From NCBI GenBank assembly GCA_035235625.1, contig CP141150.1, positions 10,912,001 to 10,976,000 on the forward strand: a stretch of 64,000 nucleotides of DNA, written 5' to 3'. Position 1 is the first letter of the stretch. Each line of letters starts with the position of its first letter. The stretch is from Saururus chinensis. Its lineage: Eukaryota; Streptophyta; Magnoliopsida; Piperales; Saururaceae. The notes below the pieces were generated by a model. The model ran no database searches and had not been told where the DNA came from. It saw only the letters and a list, made by a program, of their open reading frames with translations. Below are positions 34,950 through 47,300 of the stretch, in pieces. Made by a program: the position numbers and the translations under genes.

Positions 34950-36461
34950 GTGAGGCCAATTTACTTAATTTTGTAAAAATATTCATTACAAACGAACCAA
35001 AAGTACATACAGGTAGTAACCGTAAACAACTTTTAATTTTGGTTCGTGGCGTTTGTTAATTATGAGAAAACTTTCTAGTGCCTACAGGACGCGGTCTCTC
35101 TATCTACGTAGACTTTTTCTCAATAACGATTGTGCATGTACAACAATTGATACTATCATGATATATAAACGACAGTTGGTTCGTGTAAAATGCCGGAAAA
35201 TGTAATGCAGTGTGCCGCCTGAAGAATGCAAGGACAGCTGATTCAATTACAAATTAAGTTCATCTATTGATGACCAGAACCAGCTAAGTCAAGTCAACAA
35301 TACGTAACCCTAGTTTCCCATCTCATCATCTACCTGCTCCTAGTCTCACTGTTTTGCAAGAAATATAGCTCCAACTGTTTAAAGGAAATATATTTTTATG
35401 TTTTTACTGATAATGAACCTATGTATATGTATAGAAATTTTTTTATCTATGATATCAGATAAATAATGAGTCAGCATACATTGATGCTATAATATGAGTT
35501 GGCATAGTTATCGATCTTAAATATCAATGACTCCCATGTAAGGTTTACACTAGAATTATTGTCAATATGAAACATGCAAAATGATTCCATGTTTAAAACT
35601 AAAACATAAGAAAATATTTTATATTCCAGTTAAGGTGTTGTTAAATTCCGTGGGCCATTTAATTTATCATTTTATCAGTTCATCTGCAACTTTTCATAAT
35701 CTACATACTATAACATAGTAAATATTTTTGAATTGGTCTATACTTTTCATAATATTATAAGATACTATAATTTGCTCAGTATCCCATTTTTTAATTACCC
35801 CTTATAAAATATTTACAATTCTGTTAATACTCTATAATATATTATGTTTTTTACCCTTCTAATCCGGCGGCCAGAGGCACCAAGCCTATGACATTTGCAC
35901 TGGAGGCCAAACGACCAAGGCTTAGAGCCTCTGTAGGCTGCGAGGTCAGAGGCTTGGTGGCCCTGATTTCTGGTTACTACGCAGCCAACGGCTTCGAGCC
36001 TCTGGTTTCCAGTAGCTGTCGGTTCAAAGGGTTGGGAGCCTCTAGTGTCTGGGGGCCACTCGGCTAGTAGCTTGGATCCTCTTTTATGGCGGCCAGAGGC
36101 TCCTTGGCCTGGACATAGGCATCTTGGCCTGGCCACCGCGCCATAGGATGGCCAGGTCTGGTCTCCTCTCTAACCAAATTTGGCTTGGTAAATCGGTAGC
36201 ACGGCGGCAGCTCTATCCCACGCCAGCTGCTGTCATCACCAGAGATGCATTGCCCAGAAGAACACAGCTACTTCTCATCCCATGTGGTTGAAATGGGATT
36301 AAAGAGCTATTTTCAAATGGGATTATTTTTATCATGTGTGGTTGAAATAATCTTTAATTGCCCAGAAGAACACAGCAACTTTTCATCCCATGCGCGGGCA
36401 ATCCCAATGATTTTGACTTTGAATCCCATCCCTTCTGCTTCCTTCACCTTCTCTATATGTG

Positions 36462-36471
36462 TATATATATA
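36462..36471 (+). promoter_or_regulatory. TATA box of Kunitz gene 3
   Basis: TATATATATA followed by GGCTATAGC; same context as in copies 1 and 2, 66 bases before the start codon. Confidence 0.7.
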
Positions 36472-36483
36472 GGCTATAGCTTT

Positions 36484-36537
36484 ATGCACACATTATCCCT
36501 AGTCTCTTCTCTTCAGCATCAGAAGCAGCAGTGCTGA
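36484..36537 (+). promoter_or_regulatory. Upstream ORF whose stop overlaps the Kunitz 3 start (TGATG)
   Basis: A 17-residue frame starts at 36484 and stops with TGA at 36535-36537, sharing one base with the main ATG at 36537. It corresponds to the upstream frame of copy 2. Confidence 0.4.
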
Positions 36538-37160
36538 TGAAGACGATCAACCATTTTCTTCTTTCACTCCTCCTCCTTACTTTACTCTCCGCCTCCCACC
36601 TGACTGCCGAGGCCGCTGCCGCACCAGAGGCCGTGCTGGACGTCTCAGGCCGTGACCTTCGATCAGGGACGAAGTACTACATCCTCCCAACCCTCCATGG
36701 CCAGGGAGGCGGCCTGACTCTTGCCGGCAGGAACAAGACCTGTCCACTCAATGTGGTACAGGATGCCCACGAGTTCGCCCCCGGTCTCCCTCTGATCTTC
36801 CACCCTGTCAACTCCAAGAAGGGCGTCGTCCGCCTGTCCACTGACCTCAACATCGCCCCTTCTGCGGCCGCCGTCTGCCACGAGTCCATGGTGTGGAGGC
36901 TAGGCGGGCTCGAGATGGGGACTGGCCAGAGGTACGTGGGCACTGGCGGGGTAGTCGGCAACCCGGGCTGCTCTACGGTAAACAACTGGTTCAAGATAGA
37001 AAAATTTGGGAGGCAGAGCTACAAGCTGGTCTTCTGCCCGACTGTTTGCTACCACCGTAAACAGGCATGTGGGGATGTCGGCGTTGTGAACGGAGGCGGG
37101 AGGTTGTGGCTGGGACTGAGTGCCAAGCCTTTTCCTATCATGTTCAAGAAGGTGCAGTAA
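36537..37160 (+). CDS. Kunitz (STI/miraculin-type) protease inhibitor, copy 3
   Basis: Intact, intronless, 207 aa, with signal peptide and all family marks of copies 1 and 2, including six cysteines and the N-K-T site. It carries several changes that copies 1 and 2 do not share: Ser for Pro in the predicted reactive loop (HPVNSKKG), Pro for Phe in TDLNIAPS, Met for Thr in ESMVW, Gln for Arg in TGQRYVG and Thr for Ile in VGTGG. The loop change sits where the scissile bond is expected, so specificity may differ. It is inferred to be functional since the frame is intact. Confidence 0.93.
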   Translation: MKTINHFLLSLLLLTLLSASHLTAEAAAAPEAVLDVSGRDLRSGTKYYILPTLHGQGGGLTLAGRNKTCPLNVVQDAHEFAPGLPLIFHPVNSKKGVVRLSTDLNIAPSAAAVCHESMVWRLGGLEMGTGQRYVGTGGVVGNPGCSTVNNWFKIEKFGRQSYKLVFCPTVCYHRKQACGDVGVVNGGGRLWLGLSAKPFPIMFKKVQ

Positions 37161-37330
37161 TTAAGTCAATCTTAATTACTGGTTTTATGTTATTATCATG
37201 TGTAAGAAACCCTTAATAAGTGAGATATCAGAATAAGGAGCTCATTGTGAGCCCATACTGATCAAAGTGTGAAGATTCTCACTGTAGAGTGACTGCGGCT
37301 GAGTTCCGCCTGTGCAAAAGCTTATGGTCT

Positions 37331-38352
37331 CTGAATAAAGGAGCTTATTTAATTACCGAATAATTAATGCAAACAACGCAAGCACAGTATACTGAGCAGA
37401 TTTTATGTTTTATGATCTTTAGCCTTTGGGCTACACTAGCATATCGAAGAAAATGCATCTTCTCCTCCGCCCAGGGTGTTGGGCAATCCTGCAATCAAGA
37501 ATTCAGAATCATCATATGCATGATTGAATCCCGGTGGCTTTCCGCATCACATGCAAAGATGCATCTCAATTCGACACACCCATTGTCCATTCATCTCTCC
37601 ACTCCACGCCATCTTATTATTTTGAATTAGTTCACTAGAATCCCGCAATTTTGACTTTGATTTTCTTCTTTAAAATCAAAGTTCAATTCCTTTGATTTAA
37701 AATAAAAAGGCGGTGGAGAAAGAGGCTGATGAGGCAGAGAGGAGGTAGAGGTTATGAAAGTGGTTTAAGACTTAAAAGATTAATGGGGGAATTTTTATTT
37801 ATAAAATTTCATAGAAATAAAATAATAGGCTAAGGTGGAAAGCAGGGGTTGAGAAAAAAGCTTTCCTAAATTTAAAGCAAAAACAAAGAGCACAATCGCT
37901 TAACATTAATTTCAACAAAGCTAGATCTTACTCAACATTGATGTATATTCACTATTTTTATATAAAAAATTAGCTATAGAACGTAAAATTTCTTTTCTCT
38001 TTTTTTTAGTACAAGATATATAGTTTCACATGAGAGGTTTTAAACACCAAAGCATAAGCAATGAAGAATAAATATTACTATATTTCACAATTAAGCAAAT
38101 TGTACATTAAATCACCACAGTTAGAAAGGTCTTTGTTTATAGCTTCATGGGATATATGCCCAATATGTTCCTCCCTTTCTCAGGAATTCAGATCCTCTCC
38201 AGCTTCGTTTCCAAATTAAGCATCAAGTGGATTTCAATCAAGCTCTAAAAAAAGTCATCACATATTTTATTCCCCGACTATTTTTAATTTCCAAATCAAC
38301 AAGTCTCATGACATATAATAAGGAAATTAAAGGACATTATGGCCTCCTCTAC
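37331..38352. other. Intergenic, AT-rich
   Basis: No gene recognised. The frame 37367-37630 has no family resemblance. The segment near 37630-37690 repeats the 'ttttgactttgattt.cttcttt' phrase that lies upstream of the Kunitz genes, so the duplicated block may have a worn extra piece here. Confidence 0.35.
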
Positions 38353-38936
38353 TAGGGTTGCATCTTGGGTAAGGTAGTGTCGGGTAATGCAGTACCTGAC
38401 CCTACCCGAGATAGAACCCAAGATTCCTATACCCAACCCTACCCGAGATAGAACTTGTGATTTCTATACCCGACCCGACCTGAGATAAAACCCGACCCTA
38501 CCCAAGAACCCGAAATGAAACCCGGGTCAAATTAGTTTTCTACTAAATGTAACAACTTAAATAACAAATTTACAATCACATAGCACTATTAAACCTTTTG
38601 CTTATAAAAAAATAAGAATTGCTACTTATAATAAACTATTGTTTCTTAATAACTATTGTATTAGGCATATTAGAAATTTATATGGAGTTAGCCACAGTAT
38701 GATACCCAATCCAAAACAATTAGAGTAATGAGATTAAGGTTCATATAGTGATGTATAATGTTGGGTCGGGTTGAGTCAGGTTCTCGGGTTTTTTTGGGTT
38801 AAACCTGACCCGAAAAGGATGCGGGTTTTTTTTGTTCAAACCCTACCCTACCCGAGATAGTACCTGACCCGCCCCGAACTTGGTTAATTTCGGGTCGGTT
38901 CCACCTGGGTCGGGTTGGGTTTTTTGTGCAGCCCTA
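38353..38936. mobile_element. Non-autonomous hAT element, 584 bp, with 8-bp target duplication
   Basis: Termini are TAGGGTTGCA at the left and TGCAGCCCTA at the right (one mismatch as inverted repeats). TCCTCTAC flanks both sides exactly (38345-38352 and 38937-38944). The subterminal regions are rich in 'gggtcgggt' and 'acccgaccc' phrases. There is no coding capacity. Confidence 0.88.
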
Positions 38937-38944
38937 TCCTCTAC

Positions 38945-40140
38945 TGCCTTAATGCAACTATTAATCTCATGGAGACTTTGATCCTGGCTCAAGATGACCG
39001 CTGGCTGCATGTTTAGCTAATGTGTTCATGGGGCGAAGAGGCGAATGAGCCAAAAGATGATGTATGAGGCTCCTCCTGTGTTTGAGGTGGAGGTGAGCTT
39101 GCAAAACCTGCCTATTGATGGGCAGCCCAAGAGAAGTGAGGAATTGGAGGAAACCGAAGATTTGTCCATCCAAGTTGTGAGCAAGTCATTCTTCTCCTTT
39201 TCATCTTATTCTTTTAGGTGCCTTTTATATTGGATTATGGCACCAAATTTGAATCTTTGATTTGTCATGTCTCAAACCACATTTAATTTATTTCTCTTAG
39301 ATGGTTTAGTTTCTTTCAAGAGCTCGGGAATCTTATAAATCCACTGTGTGATCCTAGGTTTCGTGTCGTGTGGGAGATGTAGGGAATAGTTTCTCCTACT
39401 CTTAATGGATGTTTTGGGTTTGTATTTTCCTTTTTTTGTTGATATGTTACGAAAAATGATTCAAAGGAACCGTTCCATAAGCTCCATTCCCTTTTTGACA
39501 AGTTTTAATGGTTTGTAAGTGTTTGAACCTGCATAAATTCAGGTTTTAATTTAAGTATATATGTTAAAATATGAATAGACTTATGCATGGCCACATTGTA
39601 GAATGGTTTCACTAGATAACTTCTTGTAGTTATGGATGGGGATAACATCTATAACATGACGATGTGACTTATGGGGATTTGAATTTGTCTTCTAAGTTAC
39701 TACATGGATTATATGTAGAGATACATTTCAAGGGGCCAAGCAAAATTGAGGCAATTAGTCTCAATAAAAATTTGAAAATTGTTTTCCTAACTACTAAACA
39801 TGACTAAATTGTAGAACCAAAGGACATGTGGAGGGGAGAAACGTAGGAACCTTTCGATCATGTTCTCAAATTTCTCTCTCCACTTTTTGATGATGTTAGT
39901 TTCTCATTATTGATCATGAAATATGGTCACGCTAGACAGGTTCTACAAATTCAGTGGAATAGACCCATAATGGGGGTATGGGTATAGAAAGACCGCATGC
40001 TTTGTACTAGATATATTCTTTGAACTAGATCGGCATGAATTAAGTAGATTAGGTCCTGAATGAAAGGTACCTCAATGCCTTCTACATTTGTTCCATACCA
40101 GAACTTGCCATCTAGGTCTGCATACTAATAGACCACACCG
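38945..40140. other. Intergenic with an unassigned short frame at 39045-39260
   Basis: The frame at 39045 (MSQKMMYEAPPVFEVEVSLQ...) is more peptide-like than its surroundings, but I recognise no family and see no clear splice context. The rest is AT-rich with nothing notable. Confidence 0.3.
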
Positions 40141-42905
40141 GCTCACCCAATTGTCTAACAGTCTTGACTCTATCGAAGACTCATGAGAAGTGTCCAACAA
40201 CCTTGACTCTATCACTGGATTCTCCCAATTCAAATCTCCTGTAATCTCTCAACCTCCTCAAACTATAACACACTGCTTGTAACAAACAAATTGTAATTTG
40301 TATTCATATCACTCTATTTTAGAATTGTTTAATGAATAGAAAAGATCAACAAGATCAATTCCTTTATGGTATTAGAGCCTCAGCAAGGAGAATATATAAT
40401 GACCACTTCTAACTCATCCACATGTGTTGCCTCCTCTCCCATCACTGAATCCACAACCAATCGACAATATCAGCTACTTTGTTTATCTCAAGCTTGAGCT
40501 TTCCAACTACTTATTATGGCAATCTCAATTCCTTCTAGTCCTTCGCAACCATCAACTACTTGGCCATGTTGATGGCTCCACCCCACAACCATCTTTCTTA
40601 ATTCTAGATCCACAGACTCCATCTTGTTCCATCAAAAATTCCTCATTAACAAGTACTCCTCAGCTTGTTGATTTTAGCTCTCTCCACTAGTGCATTGGGT
40701 CATGTTTATGGCCTTACTACCTCAAGGGGTGTATGGTTGCGTCTTGAGAAGCTCAATGCTTCCTCCTAAGCACGAGTTCTTCATCTTCATGCTCAGTTGT
40801 ATGCCCTTAAAAAGGGTACTCTTTACGTCAATAACTAACTTGATCAAGTCAAGTCAATTGTCGATGCTCTTGTAGCCACAGGATAGCCAATTGCCAATGA
40901 AGATCTTCTCTTTATCCTTAATGGACTTGATAGTAAGTATGATGCCTTTGTCACATCTATTGAAACTAATACTGAATGTATTGATTTGGATGTCCTTCAC
41001 AACCTTCTTCTTGCTCATGAGATATGCCATGAAGCTATTTCATCTCCGGCCACAACAGAATTGATAAACCCTATGGTTAATCTTTTCACTTGTACCAATC
41101 CTTGTTCCTCATATCCAGTTCGCAGCAATGGTCGTGGCAACCACCCTCAAGGCTTTGGTGGTAACAGGGGTGGACACTTCCGCTCTAACTCATCCAACAA
41201 TGCCTCCTCCACCAATACTAGCTCTCCTCAGTACTCTGGTACTCAAACCCATCATTGATCCCAATGCCAAATCTGCAACAAATATGGCCACATTACACTA
41301 CAATGTCATTTTCATTTTGATCATAGCTATAAGTTAGAAACATCTTCTCCTCGGGTTAATAATGCGTATGTTGCTCCTCTCACAACTGATTTAGATTGGT
41401 ACCCAGATTCAGGTGCAACACACTATATCACTCGTGATATACAATCGCTCAATGATGTGAATGACTACTCCAGCTCAGATCATATTCAAATTGGTAATGG
41501 CGCAGGTCTACATAATCTTCATACTAGCTCTATTAGTTTCTCACATGGCAATTCTTATTTTCGTCTTCCTCAAGTTTTACATGTGCCTAATATACAAAAG
41601 ATCTTGCTCTCTGTCTCTCAGTTTACCAAAGATATCAACTATTACTTTGAGTTTCGTCCTTCTCATTTCTTTGTGAAAGAACAGACAACCGGGTGTGTGC
41701 TCCTGACATGGCCAATTAAGGATGGGCTCTATCATTTGGCAATCAACAACTCCACCAATAATAATGGCTTTTGCTTTCTTAGTGAACATCTATAGATCTT
41801 TGGCATCGTCGGCTTGAACATGCTGCCTCTCCCACTATCCAGTGTGTTCTCAACAAGTTTCATCTGCTAGTCCACTCTCGTCCAACCAACAATAGCATAT
41901 GCTCCTCTTGTCAAGCAAGCAAAAGTTGTATATTACCTTTTGTTTCTAGTTCTTTTCATGTCACAAAGCCATTGGAACTGATTTATTCGGACATCTGGGG
42001 TCCCTCTTCTATCCGTCTATCAATGGATTTTGCTTTTATATTATATTTGTTGATGCTTTTAGCATGTTCATATGATTTTATCCTCTATCACATAAATCAG
42101 AGGCCTTTACTACTTTTCAAATATTTAAGAAGAGGGTGGAAAATCTATATGAGTGTCATATTAAAATTTTCCAATTAGATGGTGGAGGCGAATATATCAA
42201 TCACTCCTTCCGACAGTTTTTCCTTGAGCATGGTATTATTCATCAAATTGCATGCCCATATACACCGGAACAAAATGGCTTTGTTGAGCGCCATCATCAT
42301 CATATTGTTGAATCAACTCTATCTCTCATGAGCCACAACAATGTCCCTTCTGCTTACTGGGATTTTTCATTTCGCATGGTTGTTTATCTTATCAACATAT
42401 TGCCCACCCATGTACTTCATTCTATTTCCCTATATGAGAAGCTCACTGGACTATCTCCCACTTATCATCTTCTTAAATCCTACAGTTACACTTGCTACCC
42501 ATACTTATGCCCTTATACCTAGAACAATTGCTGCAATTTCGAACTCAACAATGTGTTTTCATGGGCTACTCTTCAAATCACAAAGGATATTTATGTCTTC
42601 ATATTCCCAATGGATGTATGTACACTTCAAGACGTTATTTTTTATGAGCAACTTTATCCCTTTGCCACCACCAAGCCCTCTCTTCCTTCTCCCATCTCAT
42701 CAGCCTCCATCACCATACCAGCCCCTAATTTACCCTCCTTGCCTACTACCCATCAACCTCTCTCCACATCACCCCCTCCAGCCTCCACCCCTATCTCACC
42801 TTGTTCCCAATCCTAACCTCAGTCCTCACCTTCATCACCTCTCCCCCCCATAGTTCCTTCCACACGATCTCATCCCATGGTGACTCATAGTATGATTGTA
42901 AATGA
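40141..42905 (+). pseudogene. Truncated Ty1/Copia retrotransposon (LTR end, gag, protease, integrase)
   Basis: A primer-binding site TGGTATTAGAGC (40377-40388, one change from the Met-tRNA match) follows an LTR remnant. Gag pieces start near 40424 (NYLLWQSQFLLVLR.HQLLGHVDGS). A CCHC knuckle CQICNKYGHITLQC lies near 41265, the protease motif DSGATHY near 41408, and GAG-pre-integrase sequence at 41457-41795. Integrase pieces are IYSDIWGPS near 41983, LDGGGEY near 42178 and PEQNGFVERHHHH near 42265. It ends in a proline-rich linker and RSHPMVTHS near 42880. Reverse transcriptase, RNase H and the 3' LTR are missing, and several frameshifts and stops make it inactive. Confidence 0.85.
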
Positions 42906-43494
42906 CTGAGCTTAAGCCTGACCCACCTCTAAAGTTATCTAAATTATTTCCCAAAAGAGCAATAGAGTTATCCTTATTTTGAATATAAACATCTATATAA
43001 CTAGAGCAAATGAAAATGAATGGTCACATACTTGAGAAGTCACTAATTTCTTTCACAAGGAAATGAACCAGATAACTATCCGCCAACTTGTATTGGTACT
43101 TCATATAAAGATGTAAATATGGCCACTCCGTTAAAAAGAAAAATTAAGGCTCCGCTTATATGAGCCTTGTTGTGATTAAATATGAGCCAAGCCATACAAG
43201 GCGACTATGTAAGCAAGGGTATTTTCGTTGATTGATGGCATACGTCACTTTCCCTAACGGTTGCGGTCCCCTATGACCCCCTTATTGGTTAAGTAAATAG
43301 GAGTATGTTTGTTATTTAAAAAAAATTTCTAATAATTATTTCAACACCCGAGGATGTACATACAATCTTTGAAACATCATGAAGTATTAGTACCATCCTG
43401 CTGAAGGTAATAGGGTATAAGTGTAATTTAATCTTTTAAAGATAAAAAAATTAATATAAGCTTAAGTTTGAGCTAATGTGTATGAGCTCCAGGC
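42906..43494. other. Intergenic, nothing recognised
   Basis: AT-rich sequence without a credible open frame or repeat boundary. Confidence 0.35.
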
Positions 43495-43913
43495 CCATGT
43501 TTTAAAACCCGGACCGGACCAGCCGGTCGGACCCGGTTGAAAATCCGGGACGGGTCATATTTTTTTCCGGGTTAATAACATGCCACGATAGAAATTTTTT
43601 TATGTTCGAACAGGGATTCGAACTCTTCTTCATTGAAGAAGTAGCGTGTCTTTCCCACTGGACTACAGCAAGTTAGGTGTACAGTTTCATGTTTCTTATC
43701 TTATGTAGATATTTATCTACTTATAATCTATCAAAAATGTTTTGAGCGGCCTTACCACTGAGTTACGTGGATGTAGTGAACGTATTTATACTAAATATTA
43801 TATTTATAGCATATTCAAAAAAGGGTCAACCCTATTTAAACCACAGTCTGACCAGTTTAACCCGGCCAGGCCACCAATCCGGGTCGATGGCCGGGCCGGG
43901 TTTTAAAACACTA
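43495..43913. mobile_element. Short hAT-like element with tRNA-like stretches
   Basis: The left end CATGTTTTAAAACCCGG and, inverted, the right end TAGTGTTTTAAAACCCGG pair closely. The flanks CTCCAGGC and CTCCAAAC match at 6 of 8 places, a worn target duplication. Its ends resemble those of the element at 19655-20861. Inside, on the minus strand, GTTCGAATCCCTG near 43614 and two AGT..AGTGGGAAAG or CTCAGTGGTAAG phrases (near 43660 and 43760) look like tRNA B- and A-box sequences. Confidence 0.55.
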
Positions 43914-44372
43914 CTCCAAACCTGCCAACCCCCTGACTTCTAATGTGTATTGTGATAGTGAAAGCCGGTAGCCACCGGTTCCCATGAGACTGTTAACATA
44001 ACTTTTTTAGAAAATTTATGATAACTTTTTAAAGCTTGTTCTTCCTACACTTCTTTATACCACCTTTTATTAAACCAATCAGATATTCGAGTAAGGTTTT
44101 GGTGTAGAAAGTGGTTAAAGTAGAATTTTAATGTAAAAAATGAATAGTAAAAATATCATTTTCAACGAGAAATGCCGAAAGTTGGGGGTATTTGTAAATT
44201 TTTCTTCCACTCGGGGGTTAATGTGGGAAAACGCTATTTACCTTTAGAACTCAGTAGCCTGCCAGTCAATAGTCAACACTGCCCAGGCAGCTCAGTGAAA
44301 CGGCCGACGCTACTATCACAGCCAGCCCACCGGCGCCACCCCTGATGCCCTTCCTCGGCCGCCGCCTCTCCG
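43914..44372. other. Upstream region of the MurG-like gene
   Basis: No TATA box can be assigned with confidence. An ATG at 44345 opens an out-of-frame ORF that overlaps the gene start and runs to 44599. The first exon begins in GC-rich sequence from about 44280. Confidence 0.4.
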
Positions 44373-47300
44373 ATGGCCGCCTCCTACTTCCATCTCTGCC
44401 CCTTCCGTTCCCCCGATCTACCATACTTCCCCTCCTCCCTCCGCCGGCCACCCACAAGGCAGGTACTCACCCCTTCCCTTTTCTTCCTGTCCTCTTCCCA
44501 AAGTTCAAATTTTTCTTCCAATTTTGTCGGAAACCAGCAATGTTTCTTCCCACTTTACCCCTACAGGTGCTTCAAAATCGCATCCTGCCTGGCCGTTGAC
44601 CGGGCGGACGGGGACCCATCTCCGGCCGCCGCTTCCGGCGCTGACCTCCGAGTCATCTTCGCCGCGGGGGGCACCGGCGGCCACATCTACCCGGCTATTT
44701 CCGTTGCCGAAGAGCTCCGGGCAATGGCCCCTGCCGCGAAGATGCTCTTCCTCGGGTCCGACTCCGGCATGGAACGTGACACCGTCCCATCCGCCGGCTT
44801 CGACTTCTCCGCCGTCCCTGCCGCCCCGCTCGCTCGGCCCATATACTCTCCGCGCAACCTCCTCCTCCCCTTCTGCCTCCTCCAGTCCCTCCTCGCCGCC
44901 CTCCGGCGACTCCGCGAGTTCCAGCCCGACGTCGTCATAGGCACGGGCGGATACGTTGCCTTTCCCGTGTGCCTCGCCGCCGCACTCTCCGGCGTGAAGC
45001 TCGTCGTGCAGGAGCAGAATTCAGCCCCCGGGATCGCCAACTCGATACTGGGACGATTTGCCGAAGTAATCTTCATGGGGTTTGAGTCCTGTTCGACGTA
45101 TTTCCCCAGTGAAAAATGTGTGGCCAGTGGCAATCCAATCAGGGCGTCACTAAGGCGGTACATATCGAAGGCCGTGGCGAAGACTCATTTCTTCCCGAGG
45201 GCGGCTGCAGGTAAAGGGGATTCGATATCGGGGTCCCAGGTGGTGCTCGTGCTTGGCGGGTCGTTGGGATCGAATACAATGAACATTGCGGTTCTGAATA
45301 TGTATTACGCCATGCTGAAGCAGCACAAGAACAGGTTTGTTATATGGCAGACGGGAGTTGATGGATTTAATGAAATGGAAAGCCTTGTTAAGAGTCATCC
45401 CCGGCTGCTCTTTGCCCCGTGAGTAATTGCTTTCTTATTGTTTTAGCTTATTTTGCTTGTTTGTTGGCTGACTGTTGAAATGCAATAGGTATATGTGATT
45501 GATTGCCTAATATGAATTAGAATAGGTTTAATAAGGACCAAATTAACAATTCATTGTGATTGTGATTAATTTGAGACATAAACAATTCTCAATTACGTTG
45601 TTGGCTTGAAGTGGGAGATGAAAATGATAGGTTTGGCGACTCTTCCTTGTTCCTCTGCTTGGCTTTCTGTTTGAACAGTAGAACTGTTTACTGAATGTAA
45701 AACTCTGCAGAAGAGCTCTGTGGGTCACTGGTTGTAGCTTATGTTGTTATATCAATAGCTACCCAGGGGCCAACTCTCTGATTGCGATGCAGTTTTGTTG
45801 AGATATATGAAAACCGGGGAGGCAGGGAGGTAGCTTTATTTAGGAATGGATGGGGACAGCTATGCTGCTTTCAGTGCATGTCAATGTTCCATGTTTTCAG
45901 GGTATAAATCTTTGAGCAAACATTCTTTCTTTTGGAAGGTGATGTGCAGACTTTTGAAGTCCATAAGTGCTTGTAATGTAAACCCATTTGGGAAAAGTGA
46001 TTACCAAATGTTTCATAAAATTATTTCTACCCGAGGCCTGAGGGTGAATCTTTGACTCAGATATGAGAAAATGAAGTTGGTTATTTCGTTTTCTAGGCAA
46101 TGAAAGGGAAATGGAGTTTTGGATCAATTGTAGCACCAATTTTTCACCTAGATGCTGTCATTGTTGGTACTCTTTGATTATGATTATAATTATGATTATA
46201 CTGTCATTATTAATTGATAACTCGGATGAGAAACTACAAAGAATTCTGTAAGGTGCTTTGAGTTCGCAAATTTTTTTGGATCTTGTTATTTGCATCAATC
46301 TCCTTCTAAACATGCATCCTTCTCTAATGATTGGTTCTTGTAATTTTGTTTCATGCTTTTTGTTACCAGTGAGAATTCCTTCGTCCCTAGAGGACTGACT
46401 TCTGGGTACATTTTATGGTGCCCAACTTATTGTAAACACTACGGAGACTTTTTATTTACTTTTCTGCTATTATGGATTTTGTAGGCATCCAGGTGTTGTG
46501 GGTGTGCCCGTATATCTGAAAAATATTTGGTTTTTTCAGACATTATATATGTTCTTTACAACTTTTGATACTTATTTGTAAAATACTCTCAAGGTTCTTG
46601 AATTCAATGGATTTGGCATATGCGGCTGCAGATGTTGTTGTTTCTAGAGCTGGAGCAATGACATGCTCTGAGATATTAGTCATGGGGAAACCTTCCATTC
46701 TGGTATTTCTTGTGACATTTACAACAAATCATCTACTCTTTCTACTATTATCAGGATGTTAAAACAAACTGTTGAATATTTGTGCTAGCATGCATGTCGT
46801 GTTGATCTTACCATGTAACATGCCTATTTCATTTTTAAGAATTGCCATGATGTCTAGCAGGGGTGGGACGGAGTGAGTTGGTGGCAAAGCACAGGGGCAA
46901 GATCTTACAGAATCTGGGCCCACTGTTGACAACATATAAACTTAGCCTAAAATTAACAGCTGTGATTTCTTAGTGTTGAAAGAGGGACACGTGTAAGAAT
47001 GGGCAAAAATTTGGTGCCCCACCATCTTCACCATTCTCGTTTGATTTACCTGGCCCTACACCCATGTGACCCATTTGGAACCCACATATAGAAAACATAA
47101 CAGAATAGCAGGTAACTTACTTGTTCATGTCAATAGATTGGGTTTTCGCTAATTCTGCACTATAAACTTTATATGTAATTTTAGGAACGAATCTTAAAAG
47201 TTGGATAGTAGCTAGGTTTTGGTAATGAAATGGTAAAGTTTTGGTATTAATTTTAGTAACCTATTGAAAGCTTACCGATAAAAGTAAACCATTGACAGTG

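Larger units (their letters stand above)
34950..37330 (+). repeat. Duplicated block, copy 3 (carries the third Kunitz gene)
   Basis: Homologous to 7615-9990 and 12880-14370. It shares 'gaaccaaaagtacatacag' with copy 2 and the 'ggccagaggc' stretch (35860-36240) with copy 1. A local duplication in its promoter is visible: 'tgcccagaagaacacagc.act' occurs at 36250 and 36359. Confidence 0.8.

Noticed and set aside
39045..39260. A 71-aa peptide with an acidic stretch
   Set aside because: It looks slightly gene-like, but no family or splice partners can be found; left as unassigned.
43606..43680. A tRNA gene on the minus strand
   Set aside because: B-box-like and A-box-like pieces are present but a full cloverleaf with paired acceptor and T stems does not form; it lies inside a transposon.
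44463..44566. An extra 104-base intron in the transit-peptide region of the MurG-like gene
   Set aside because: The splice-site sequences are good, but removal would shift the frame and give an early stop; the unspliced frame is open.
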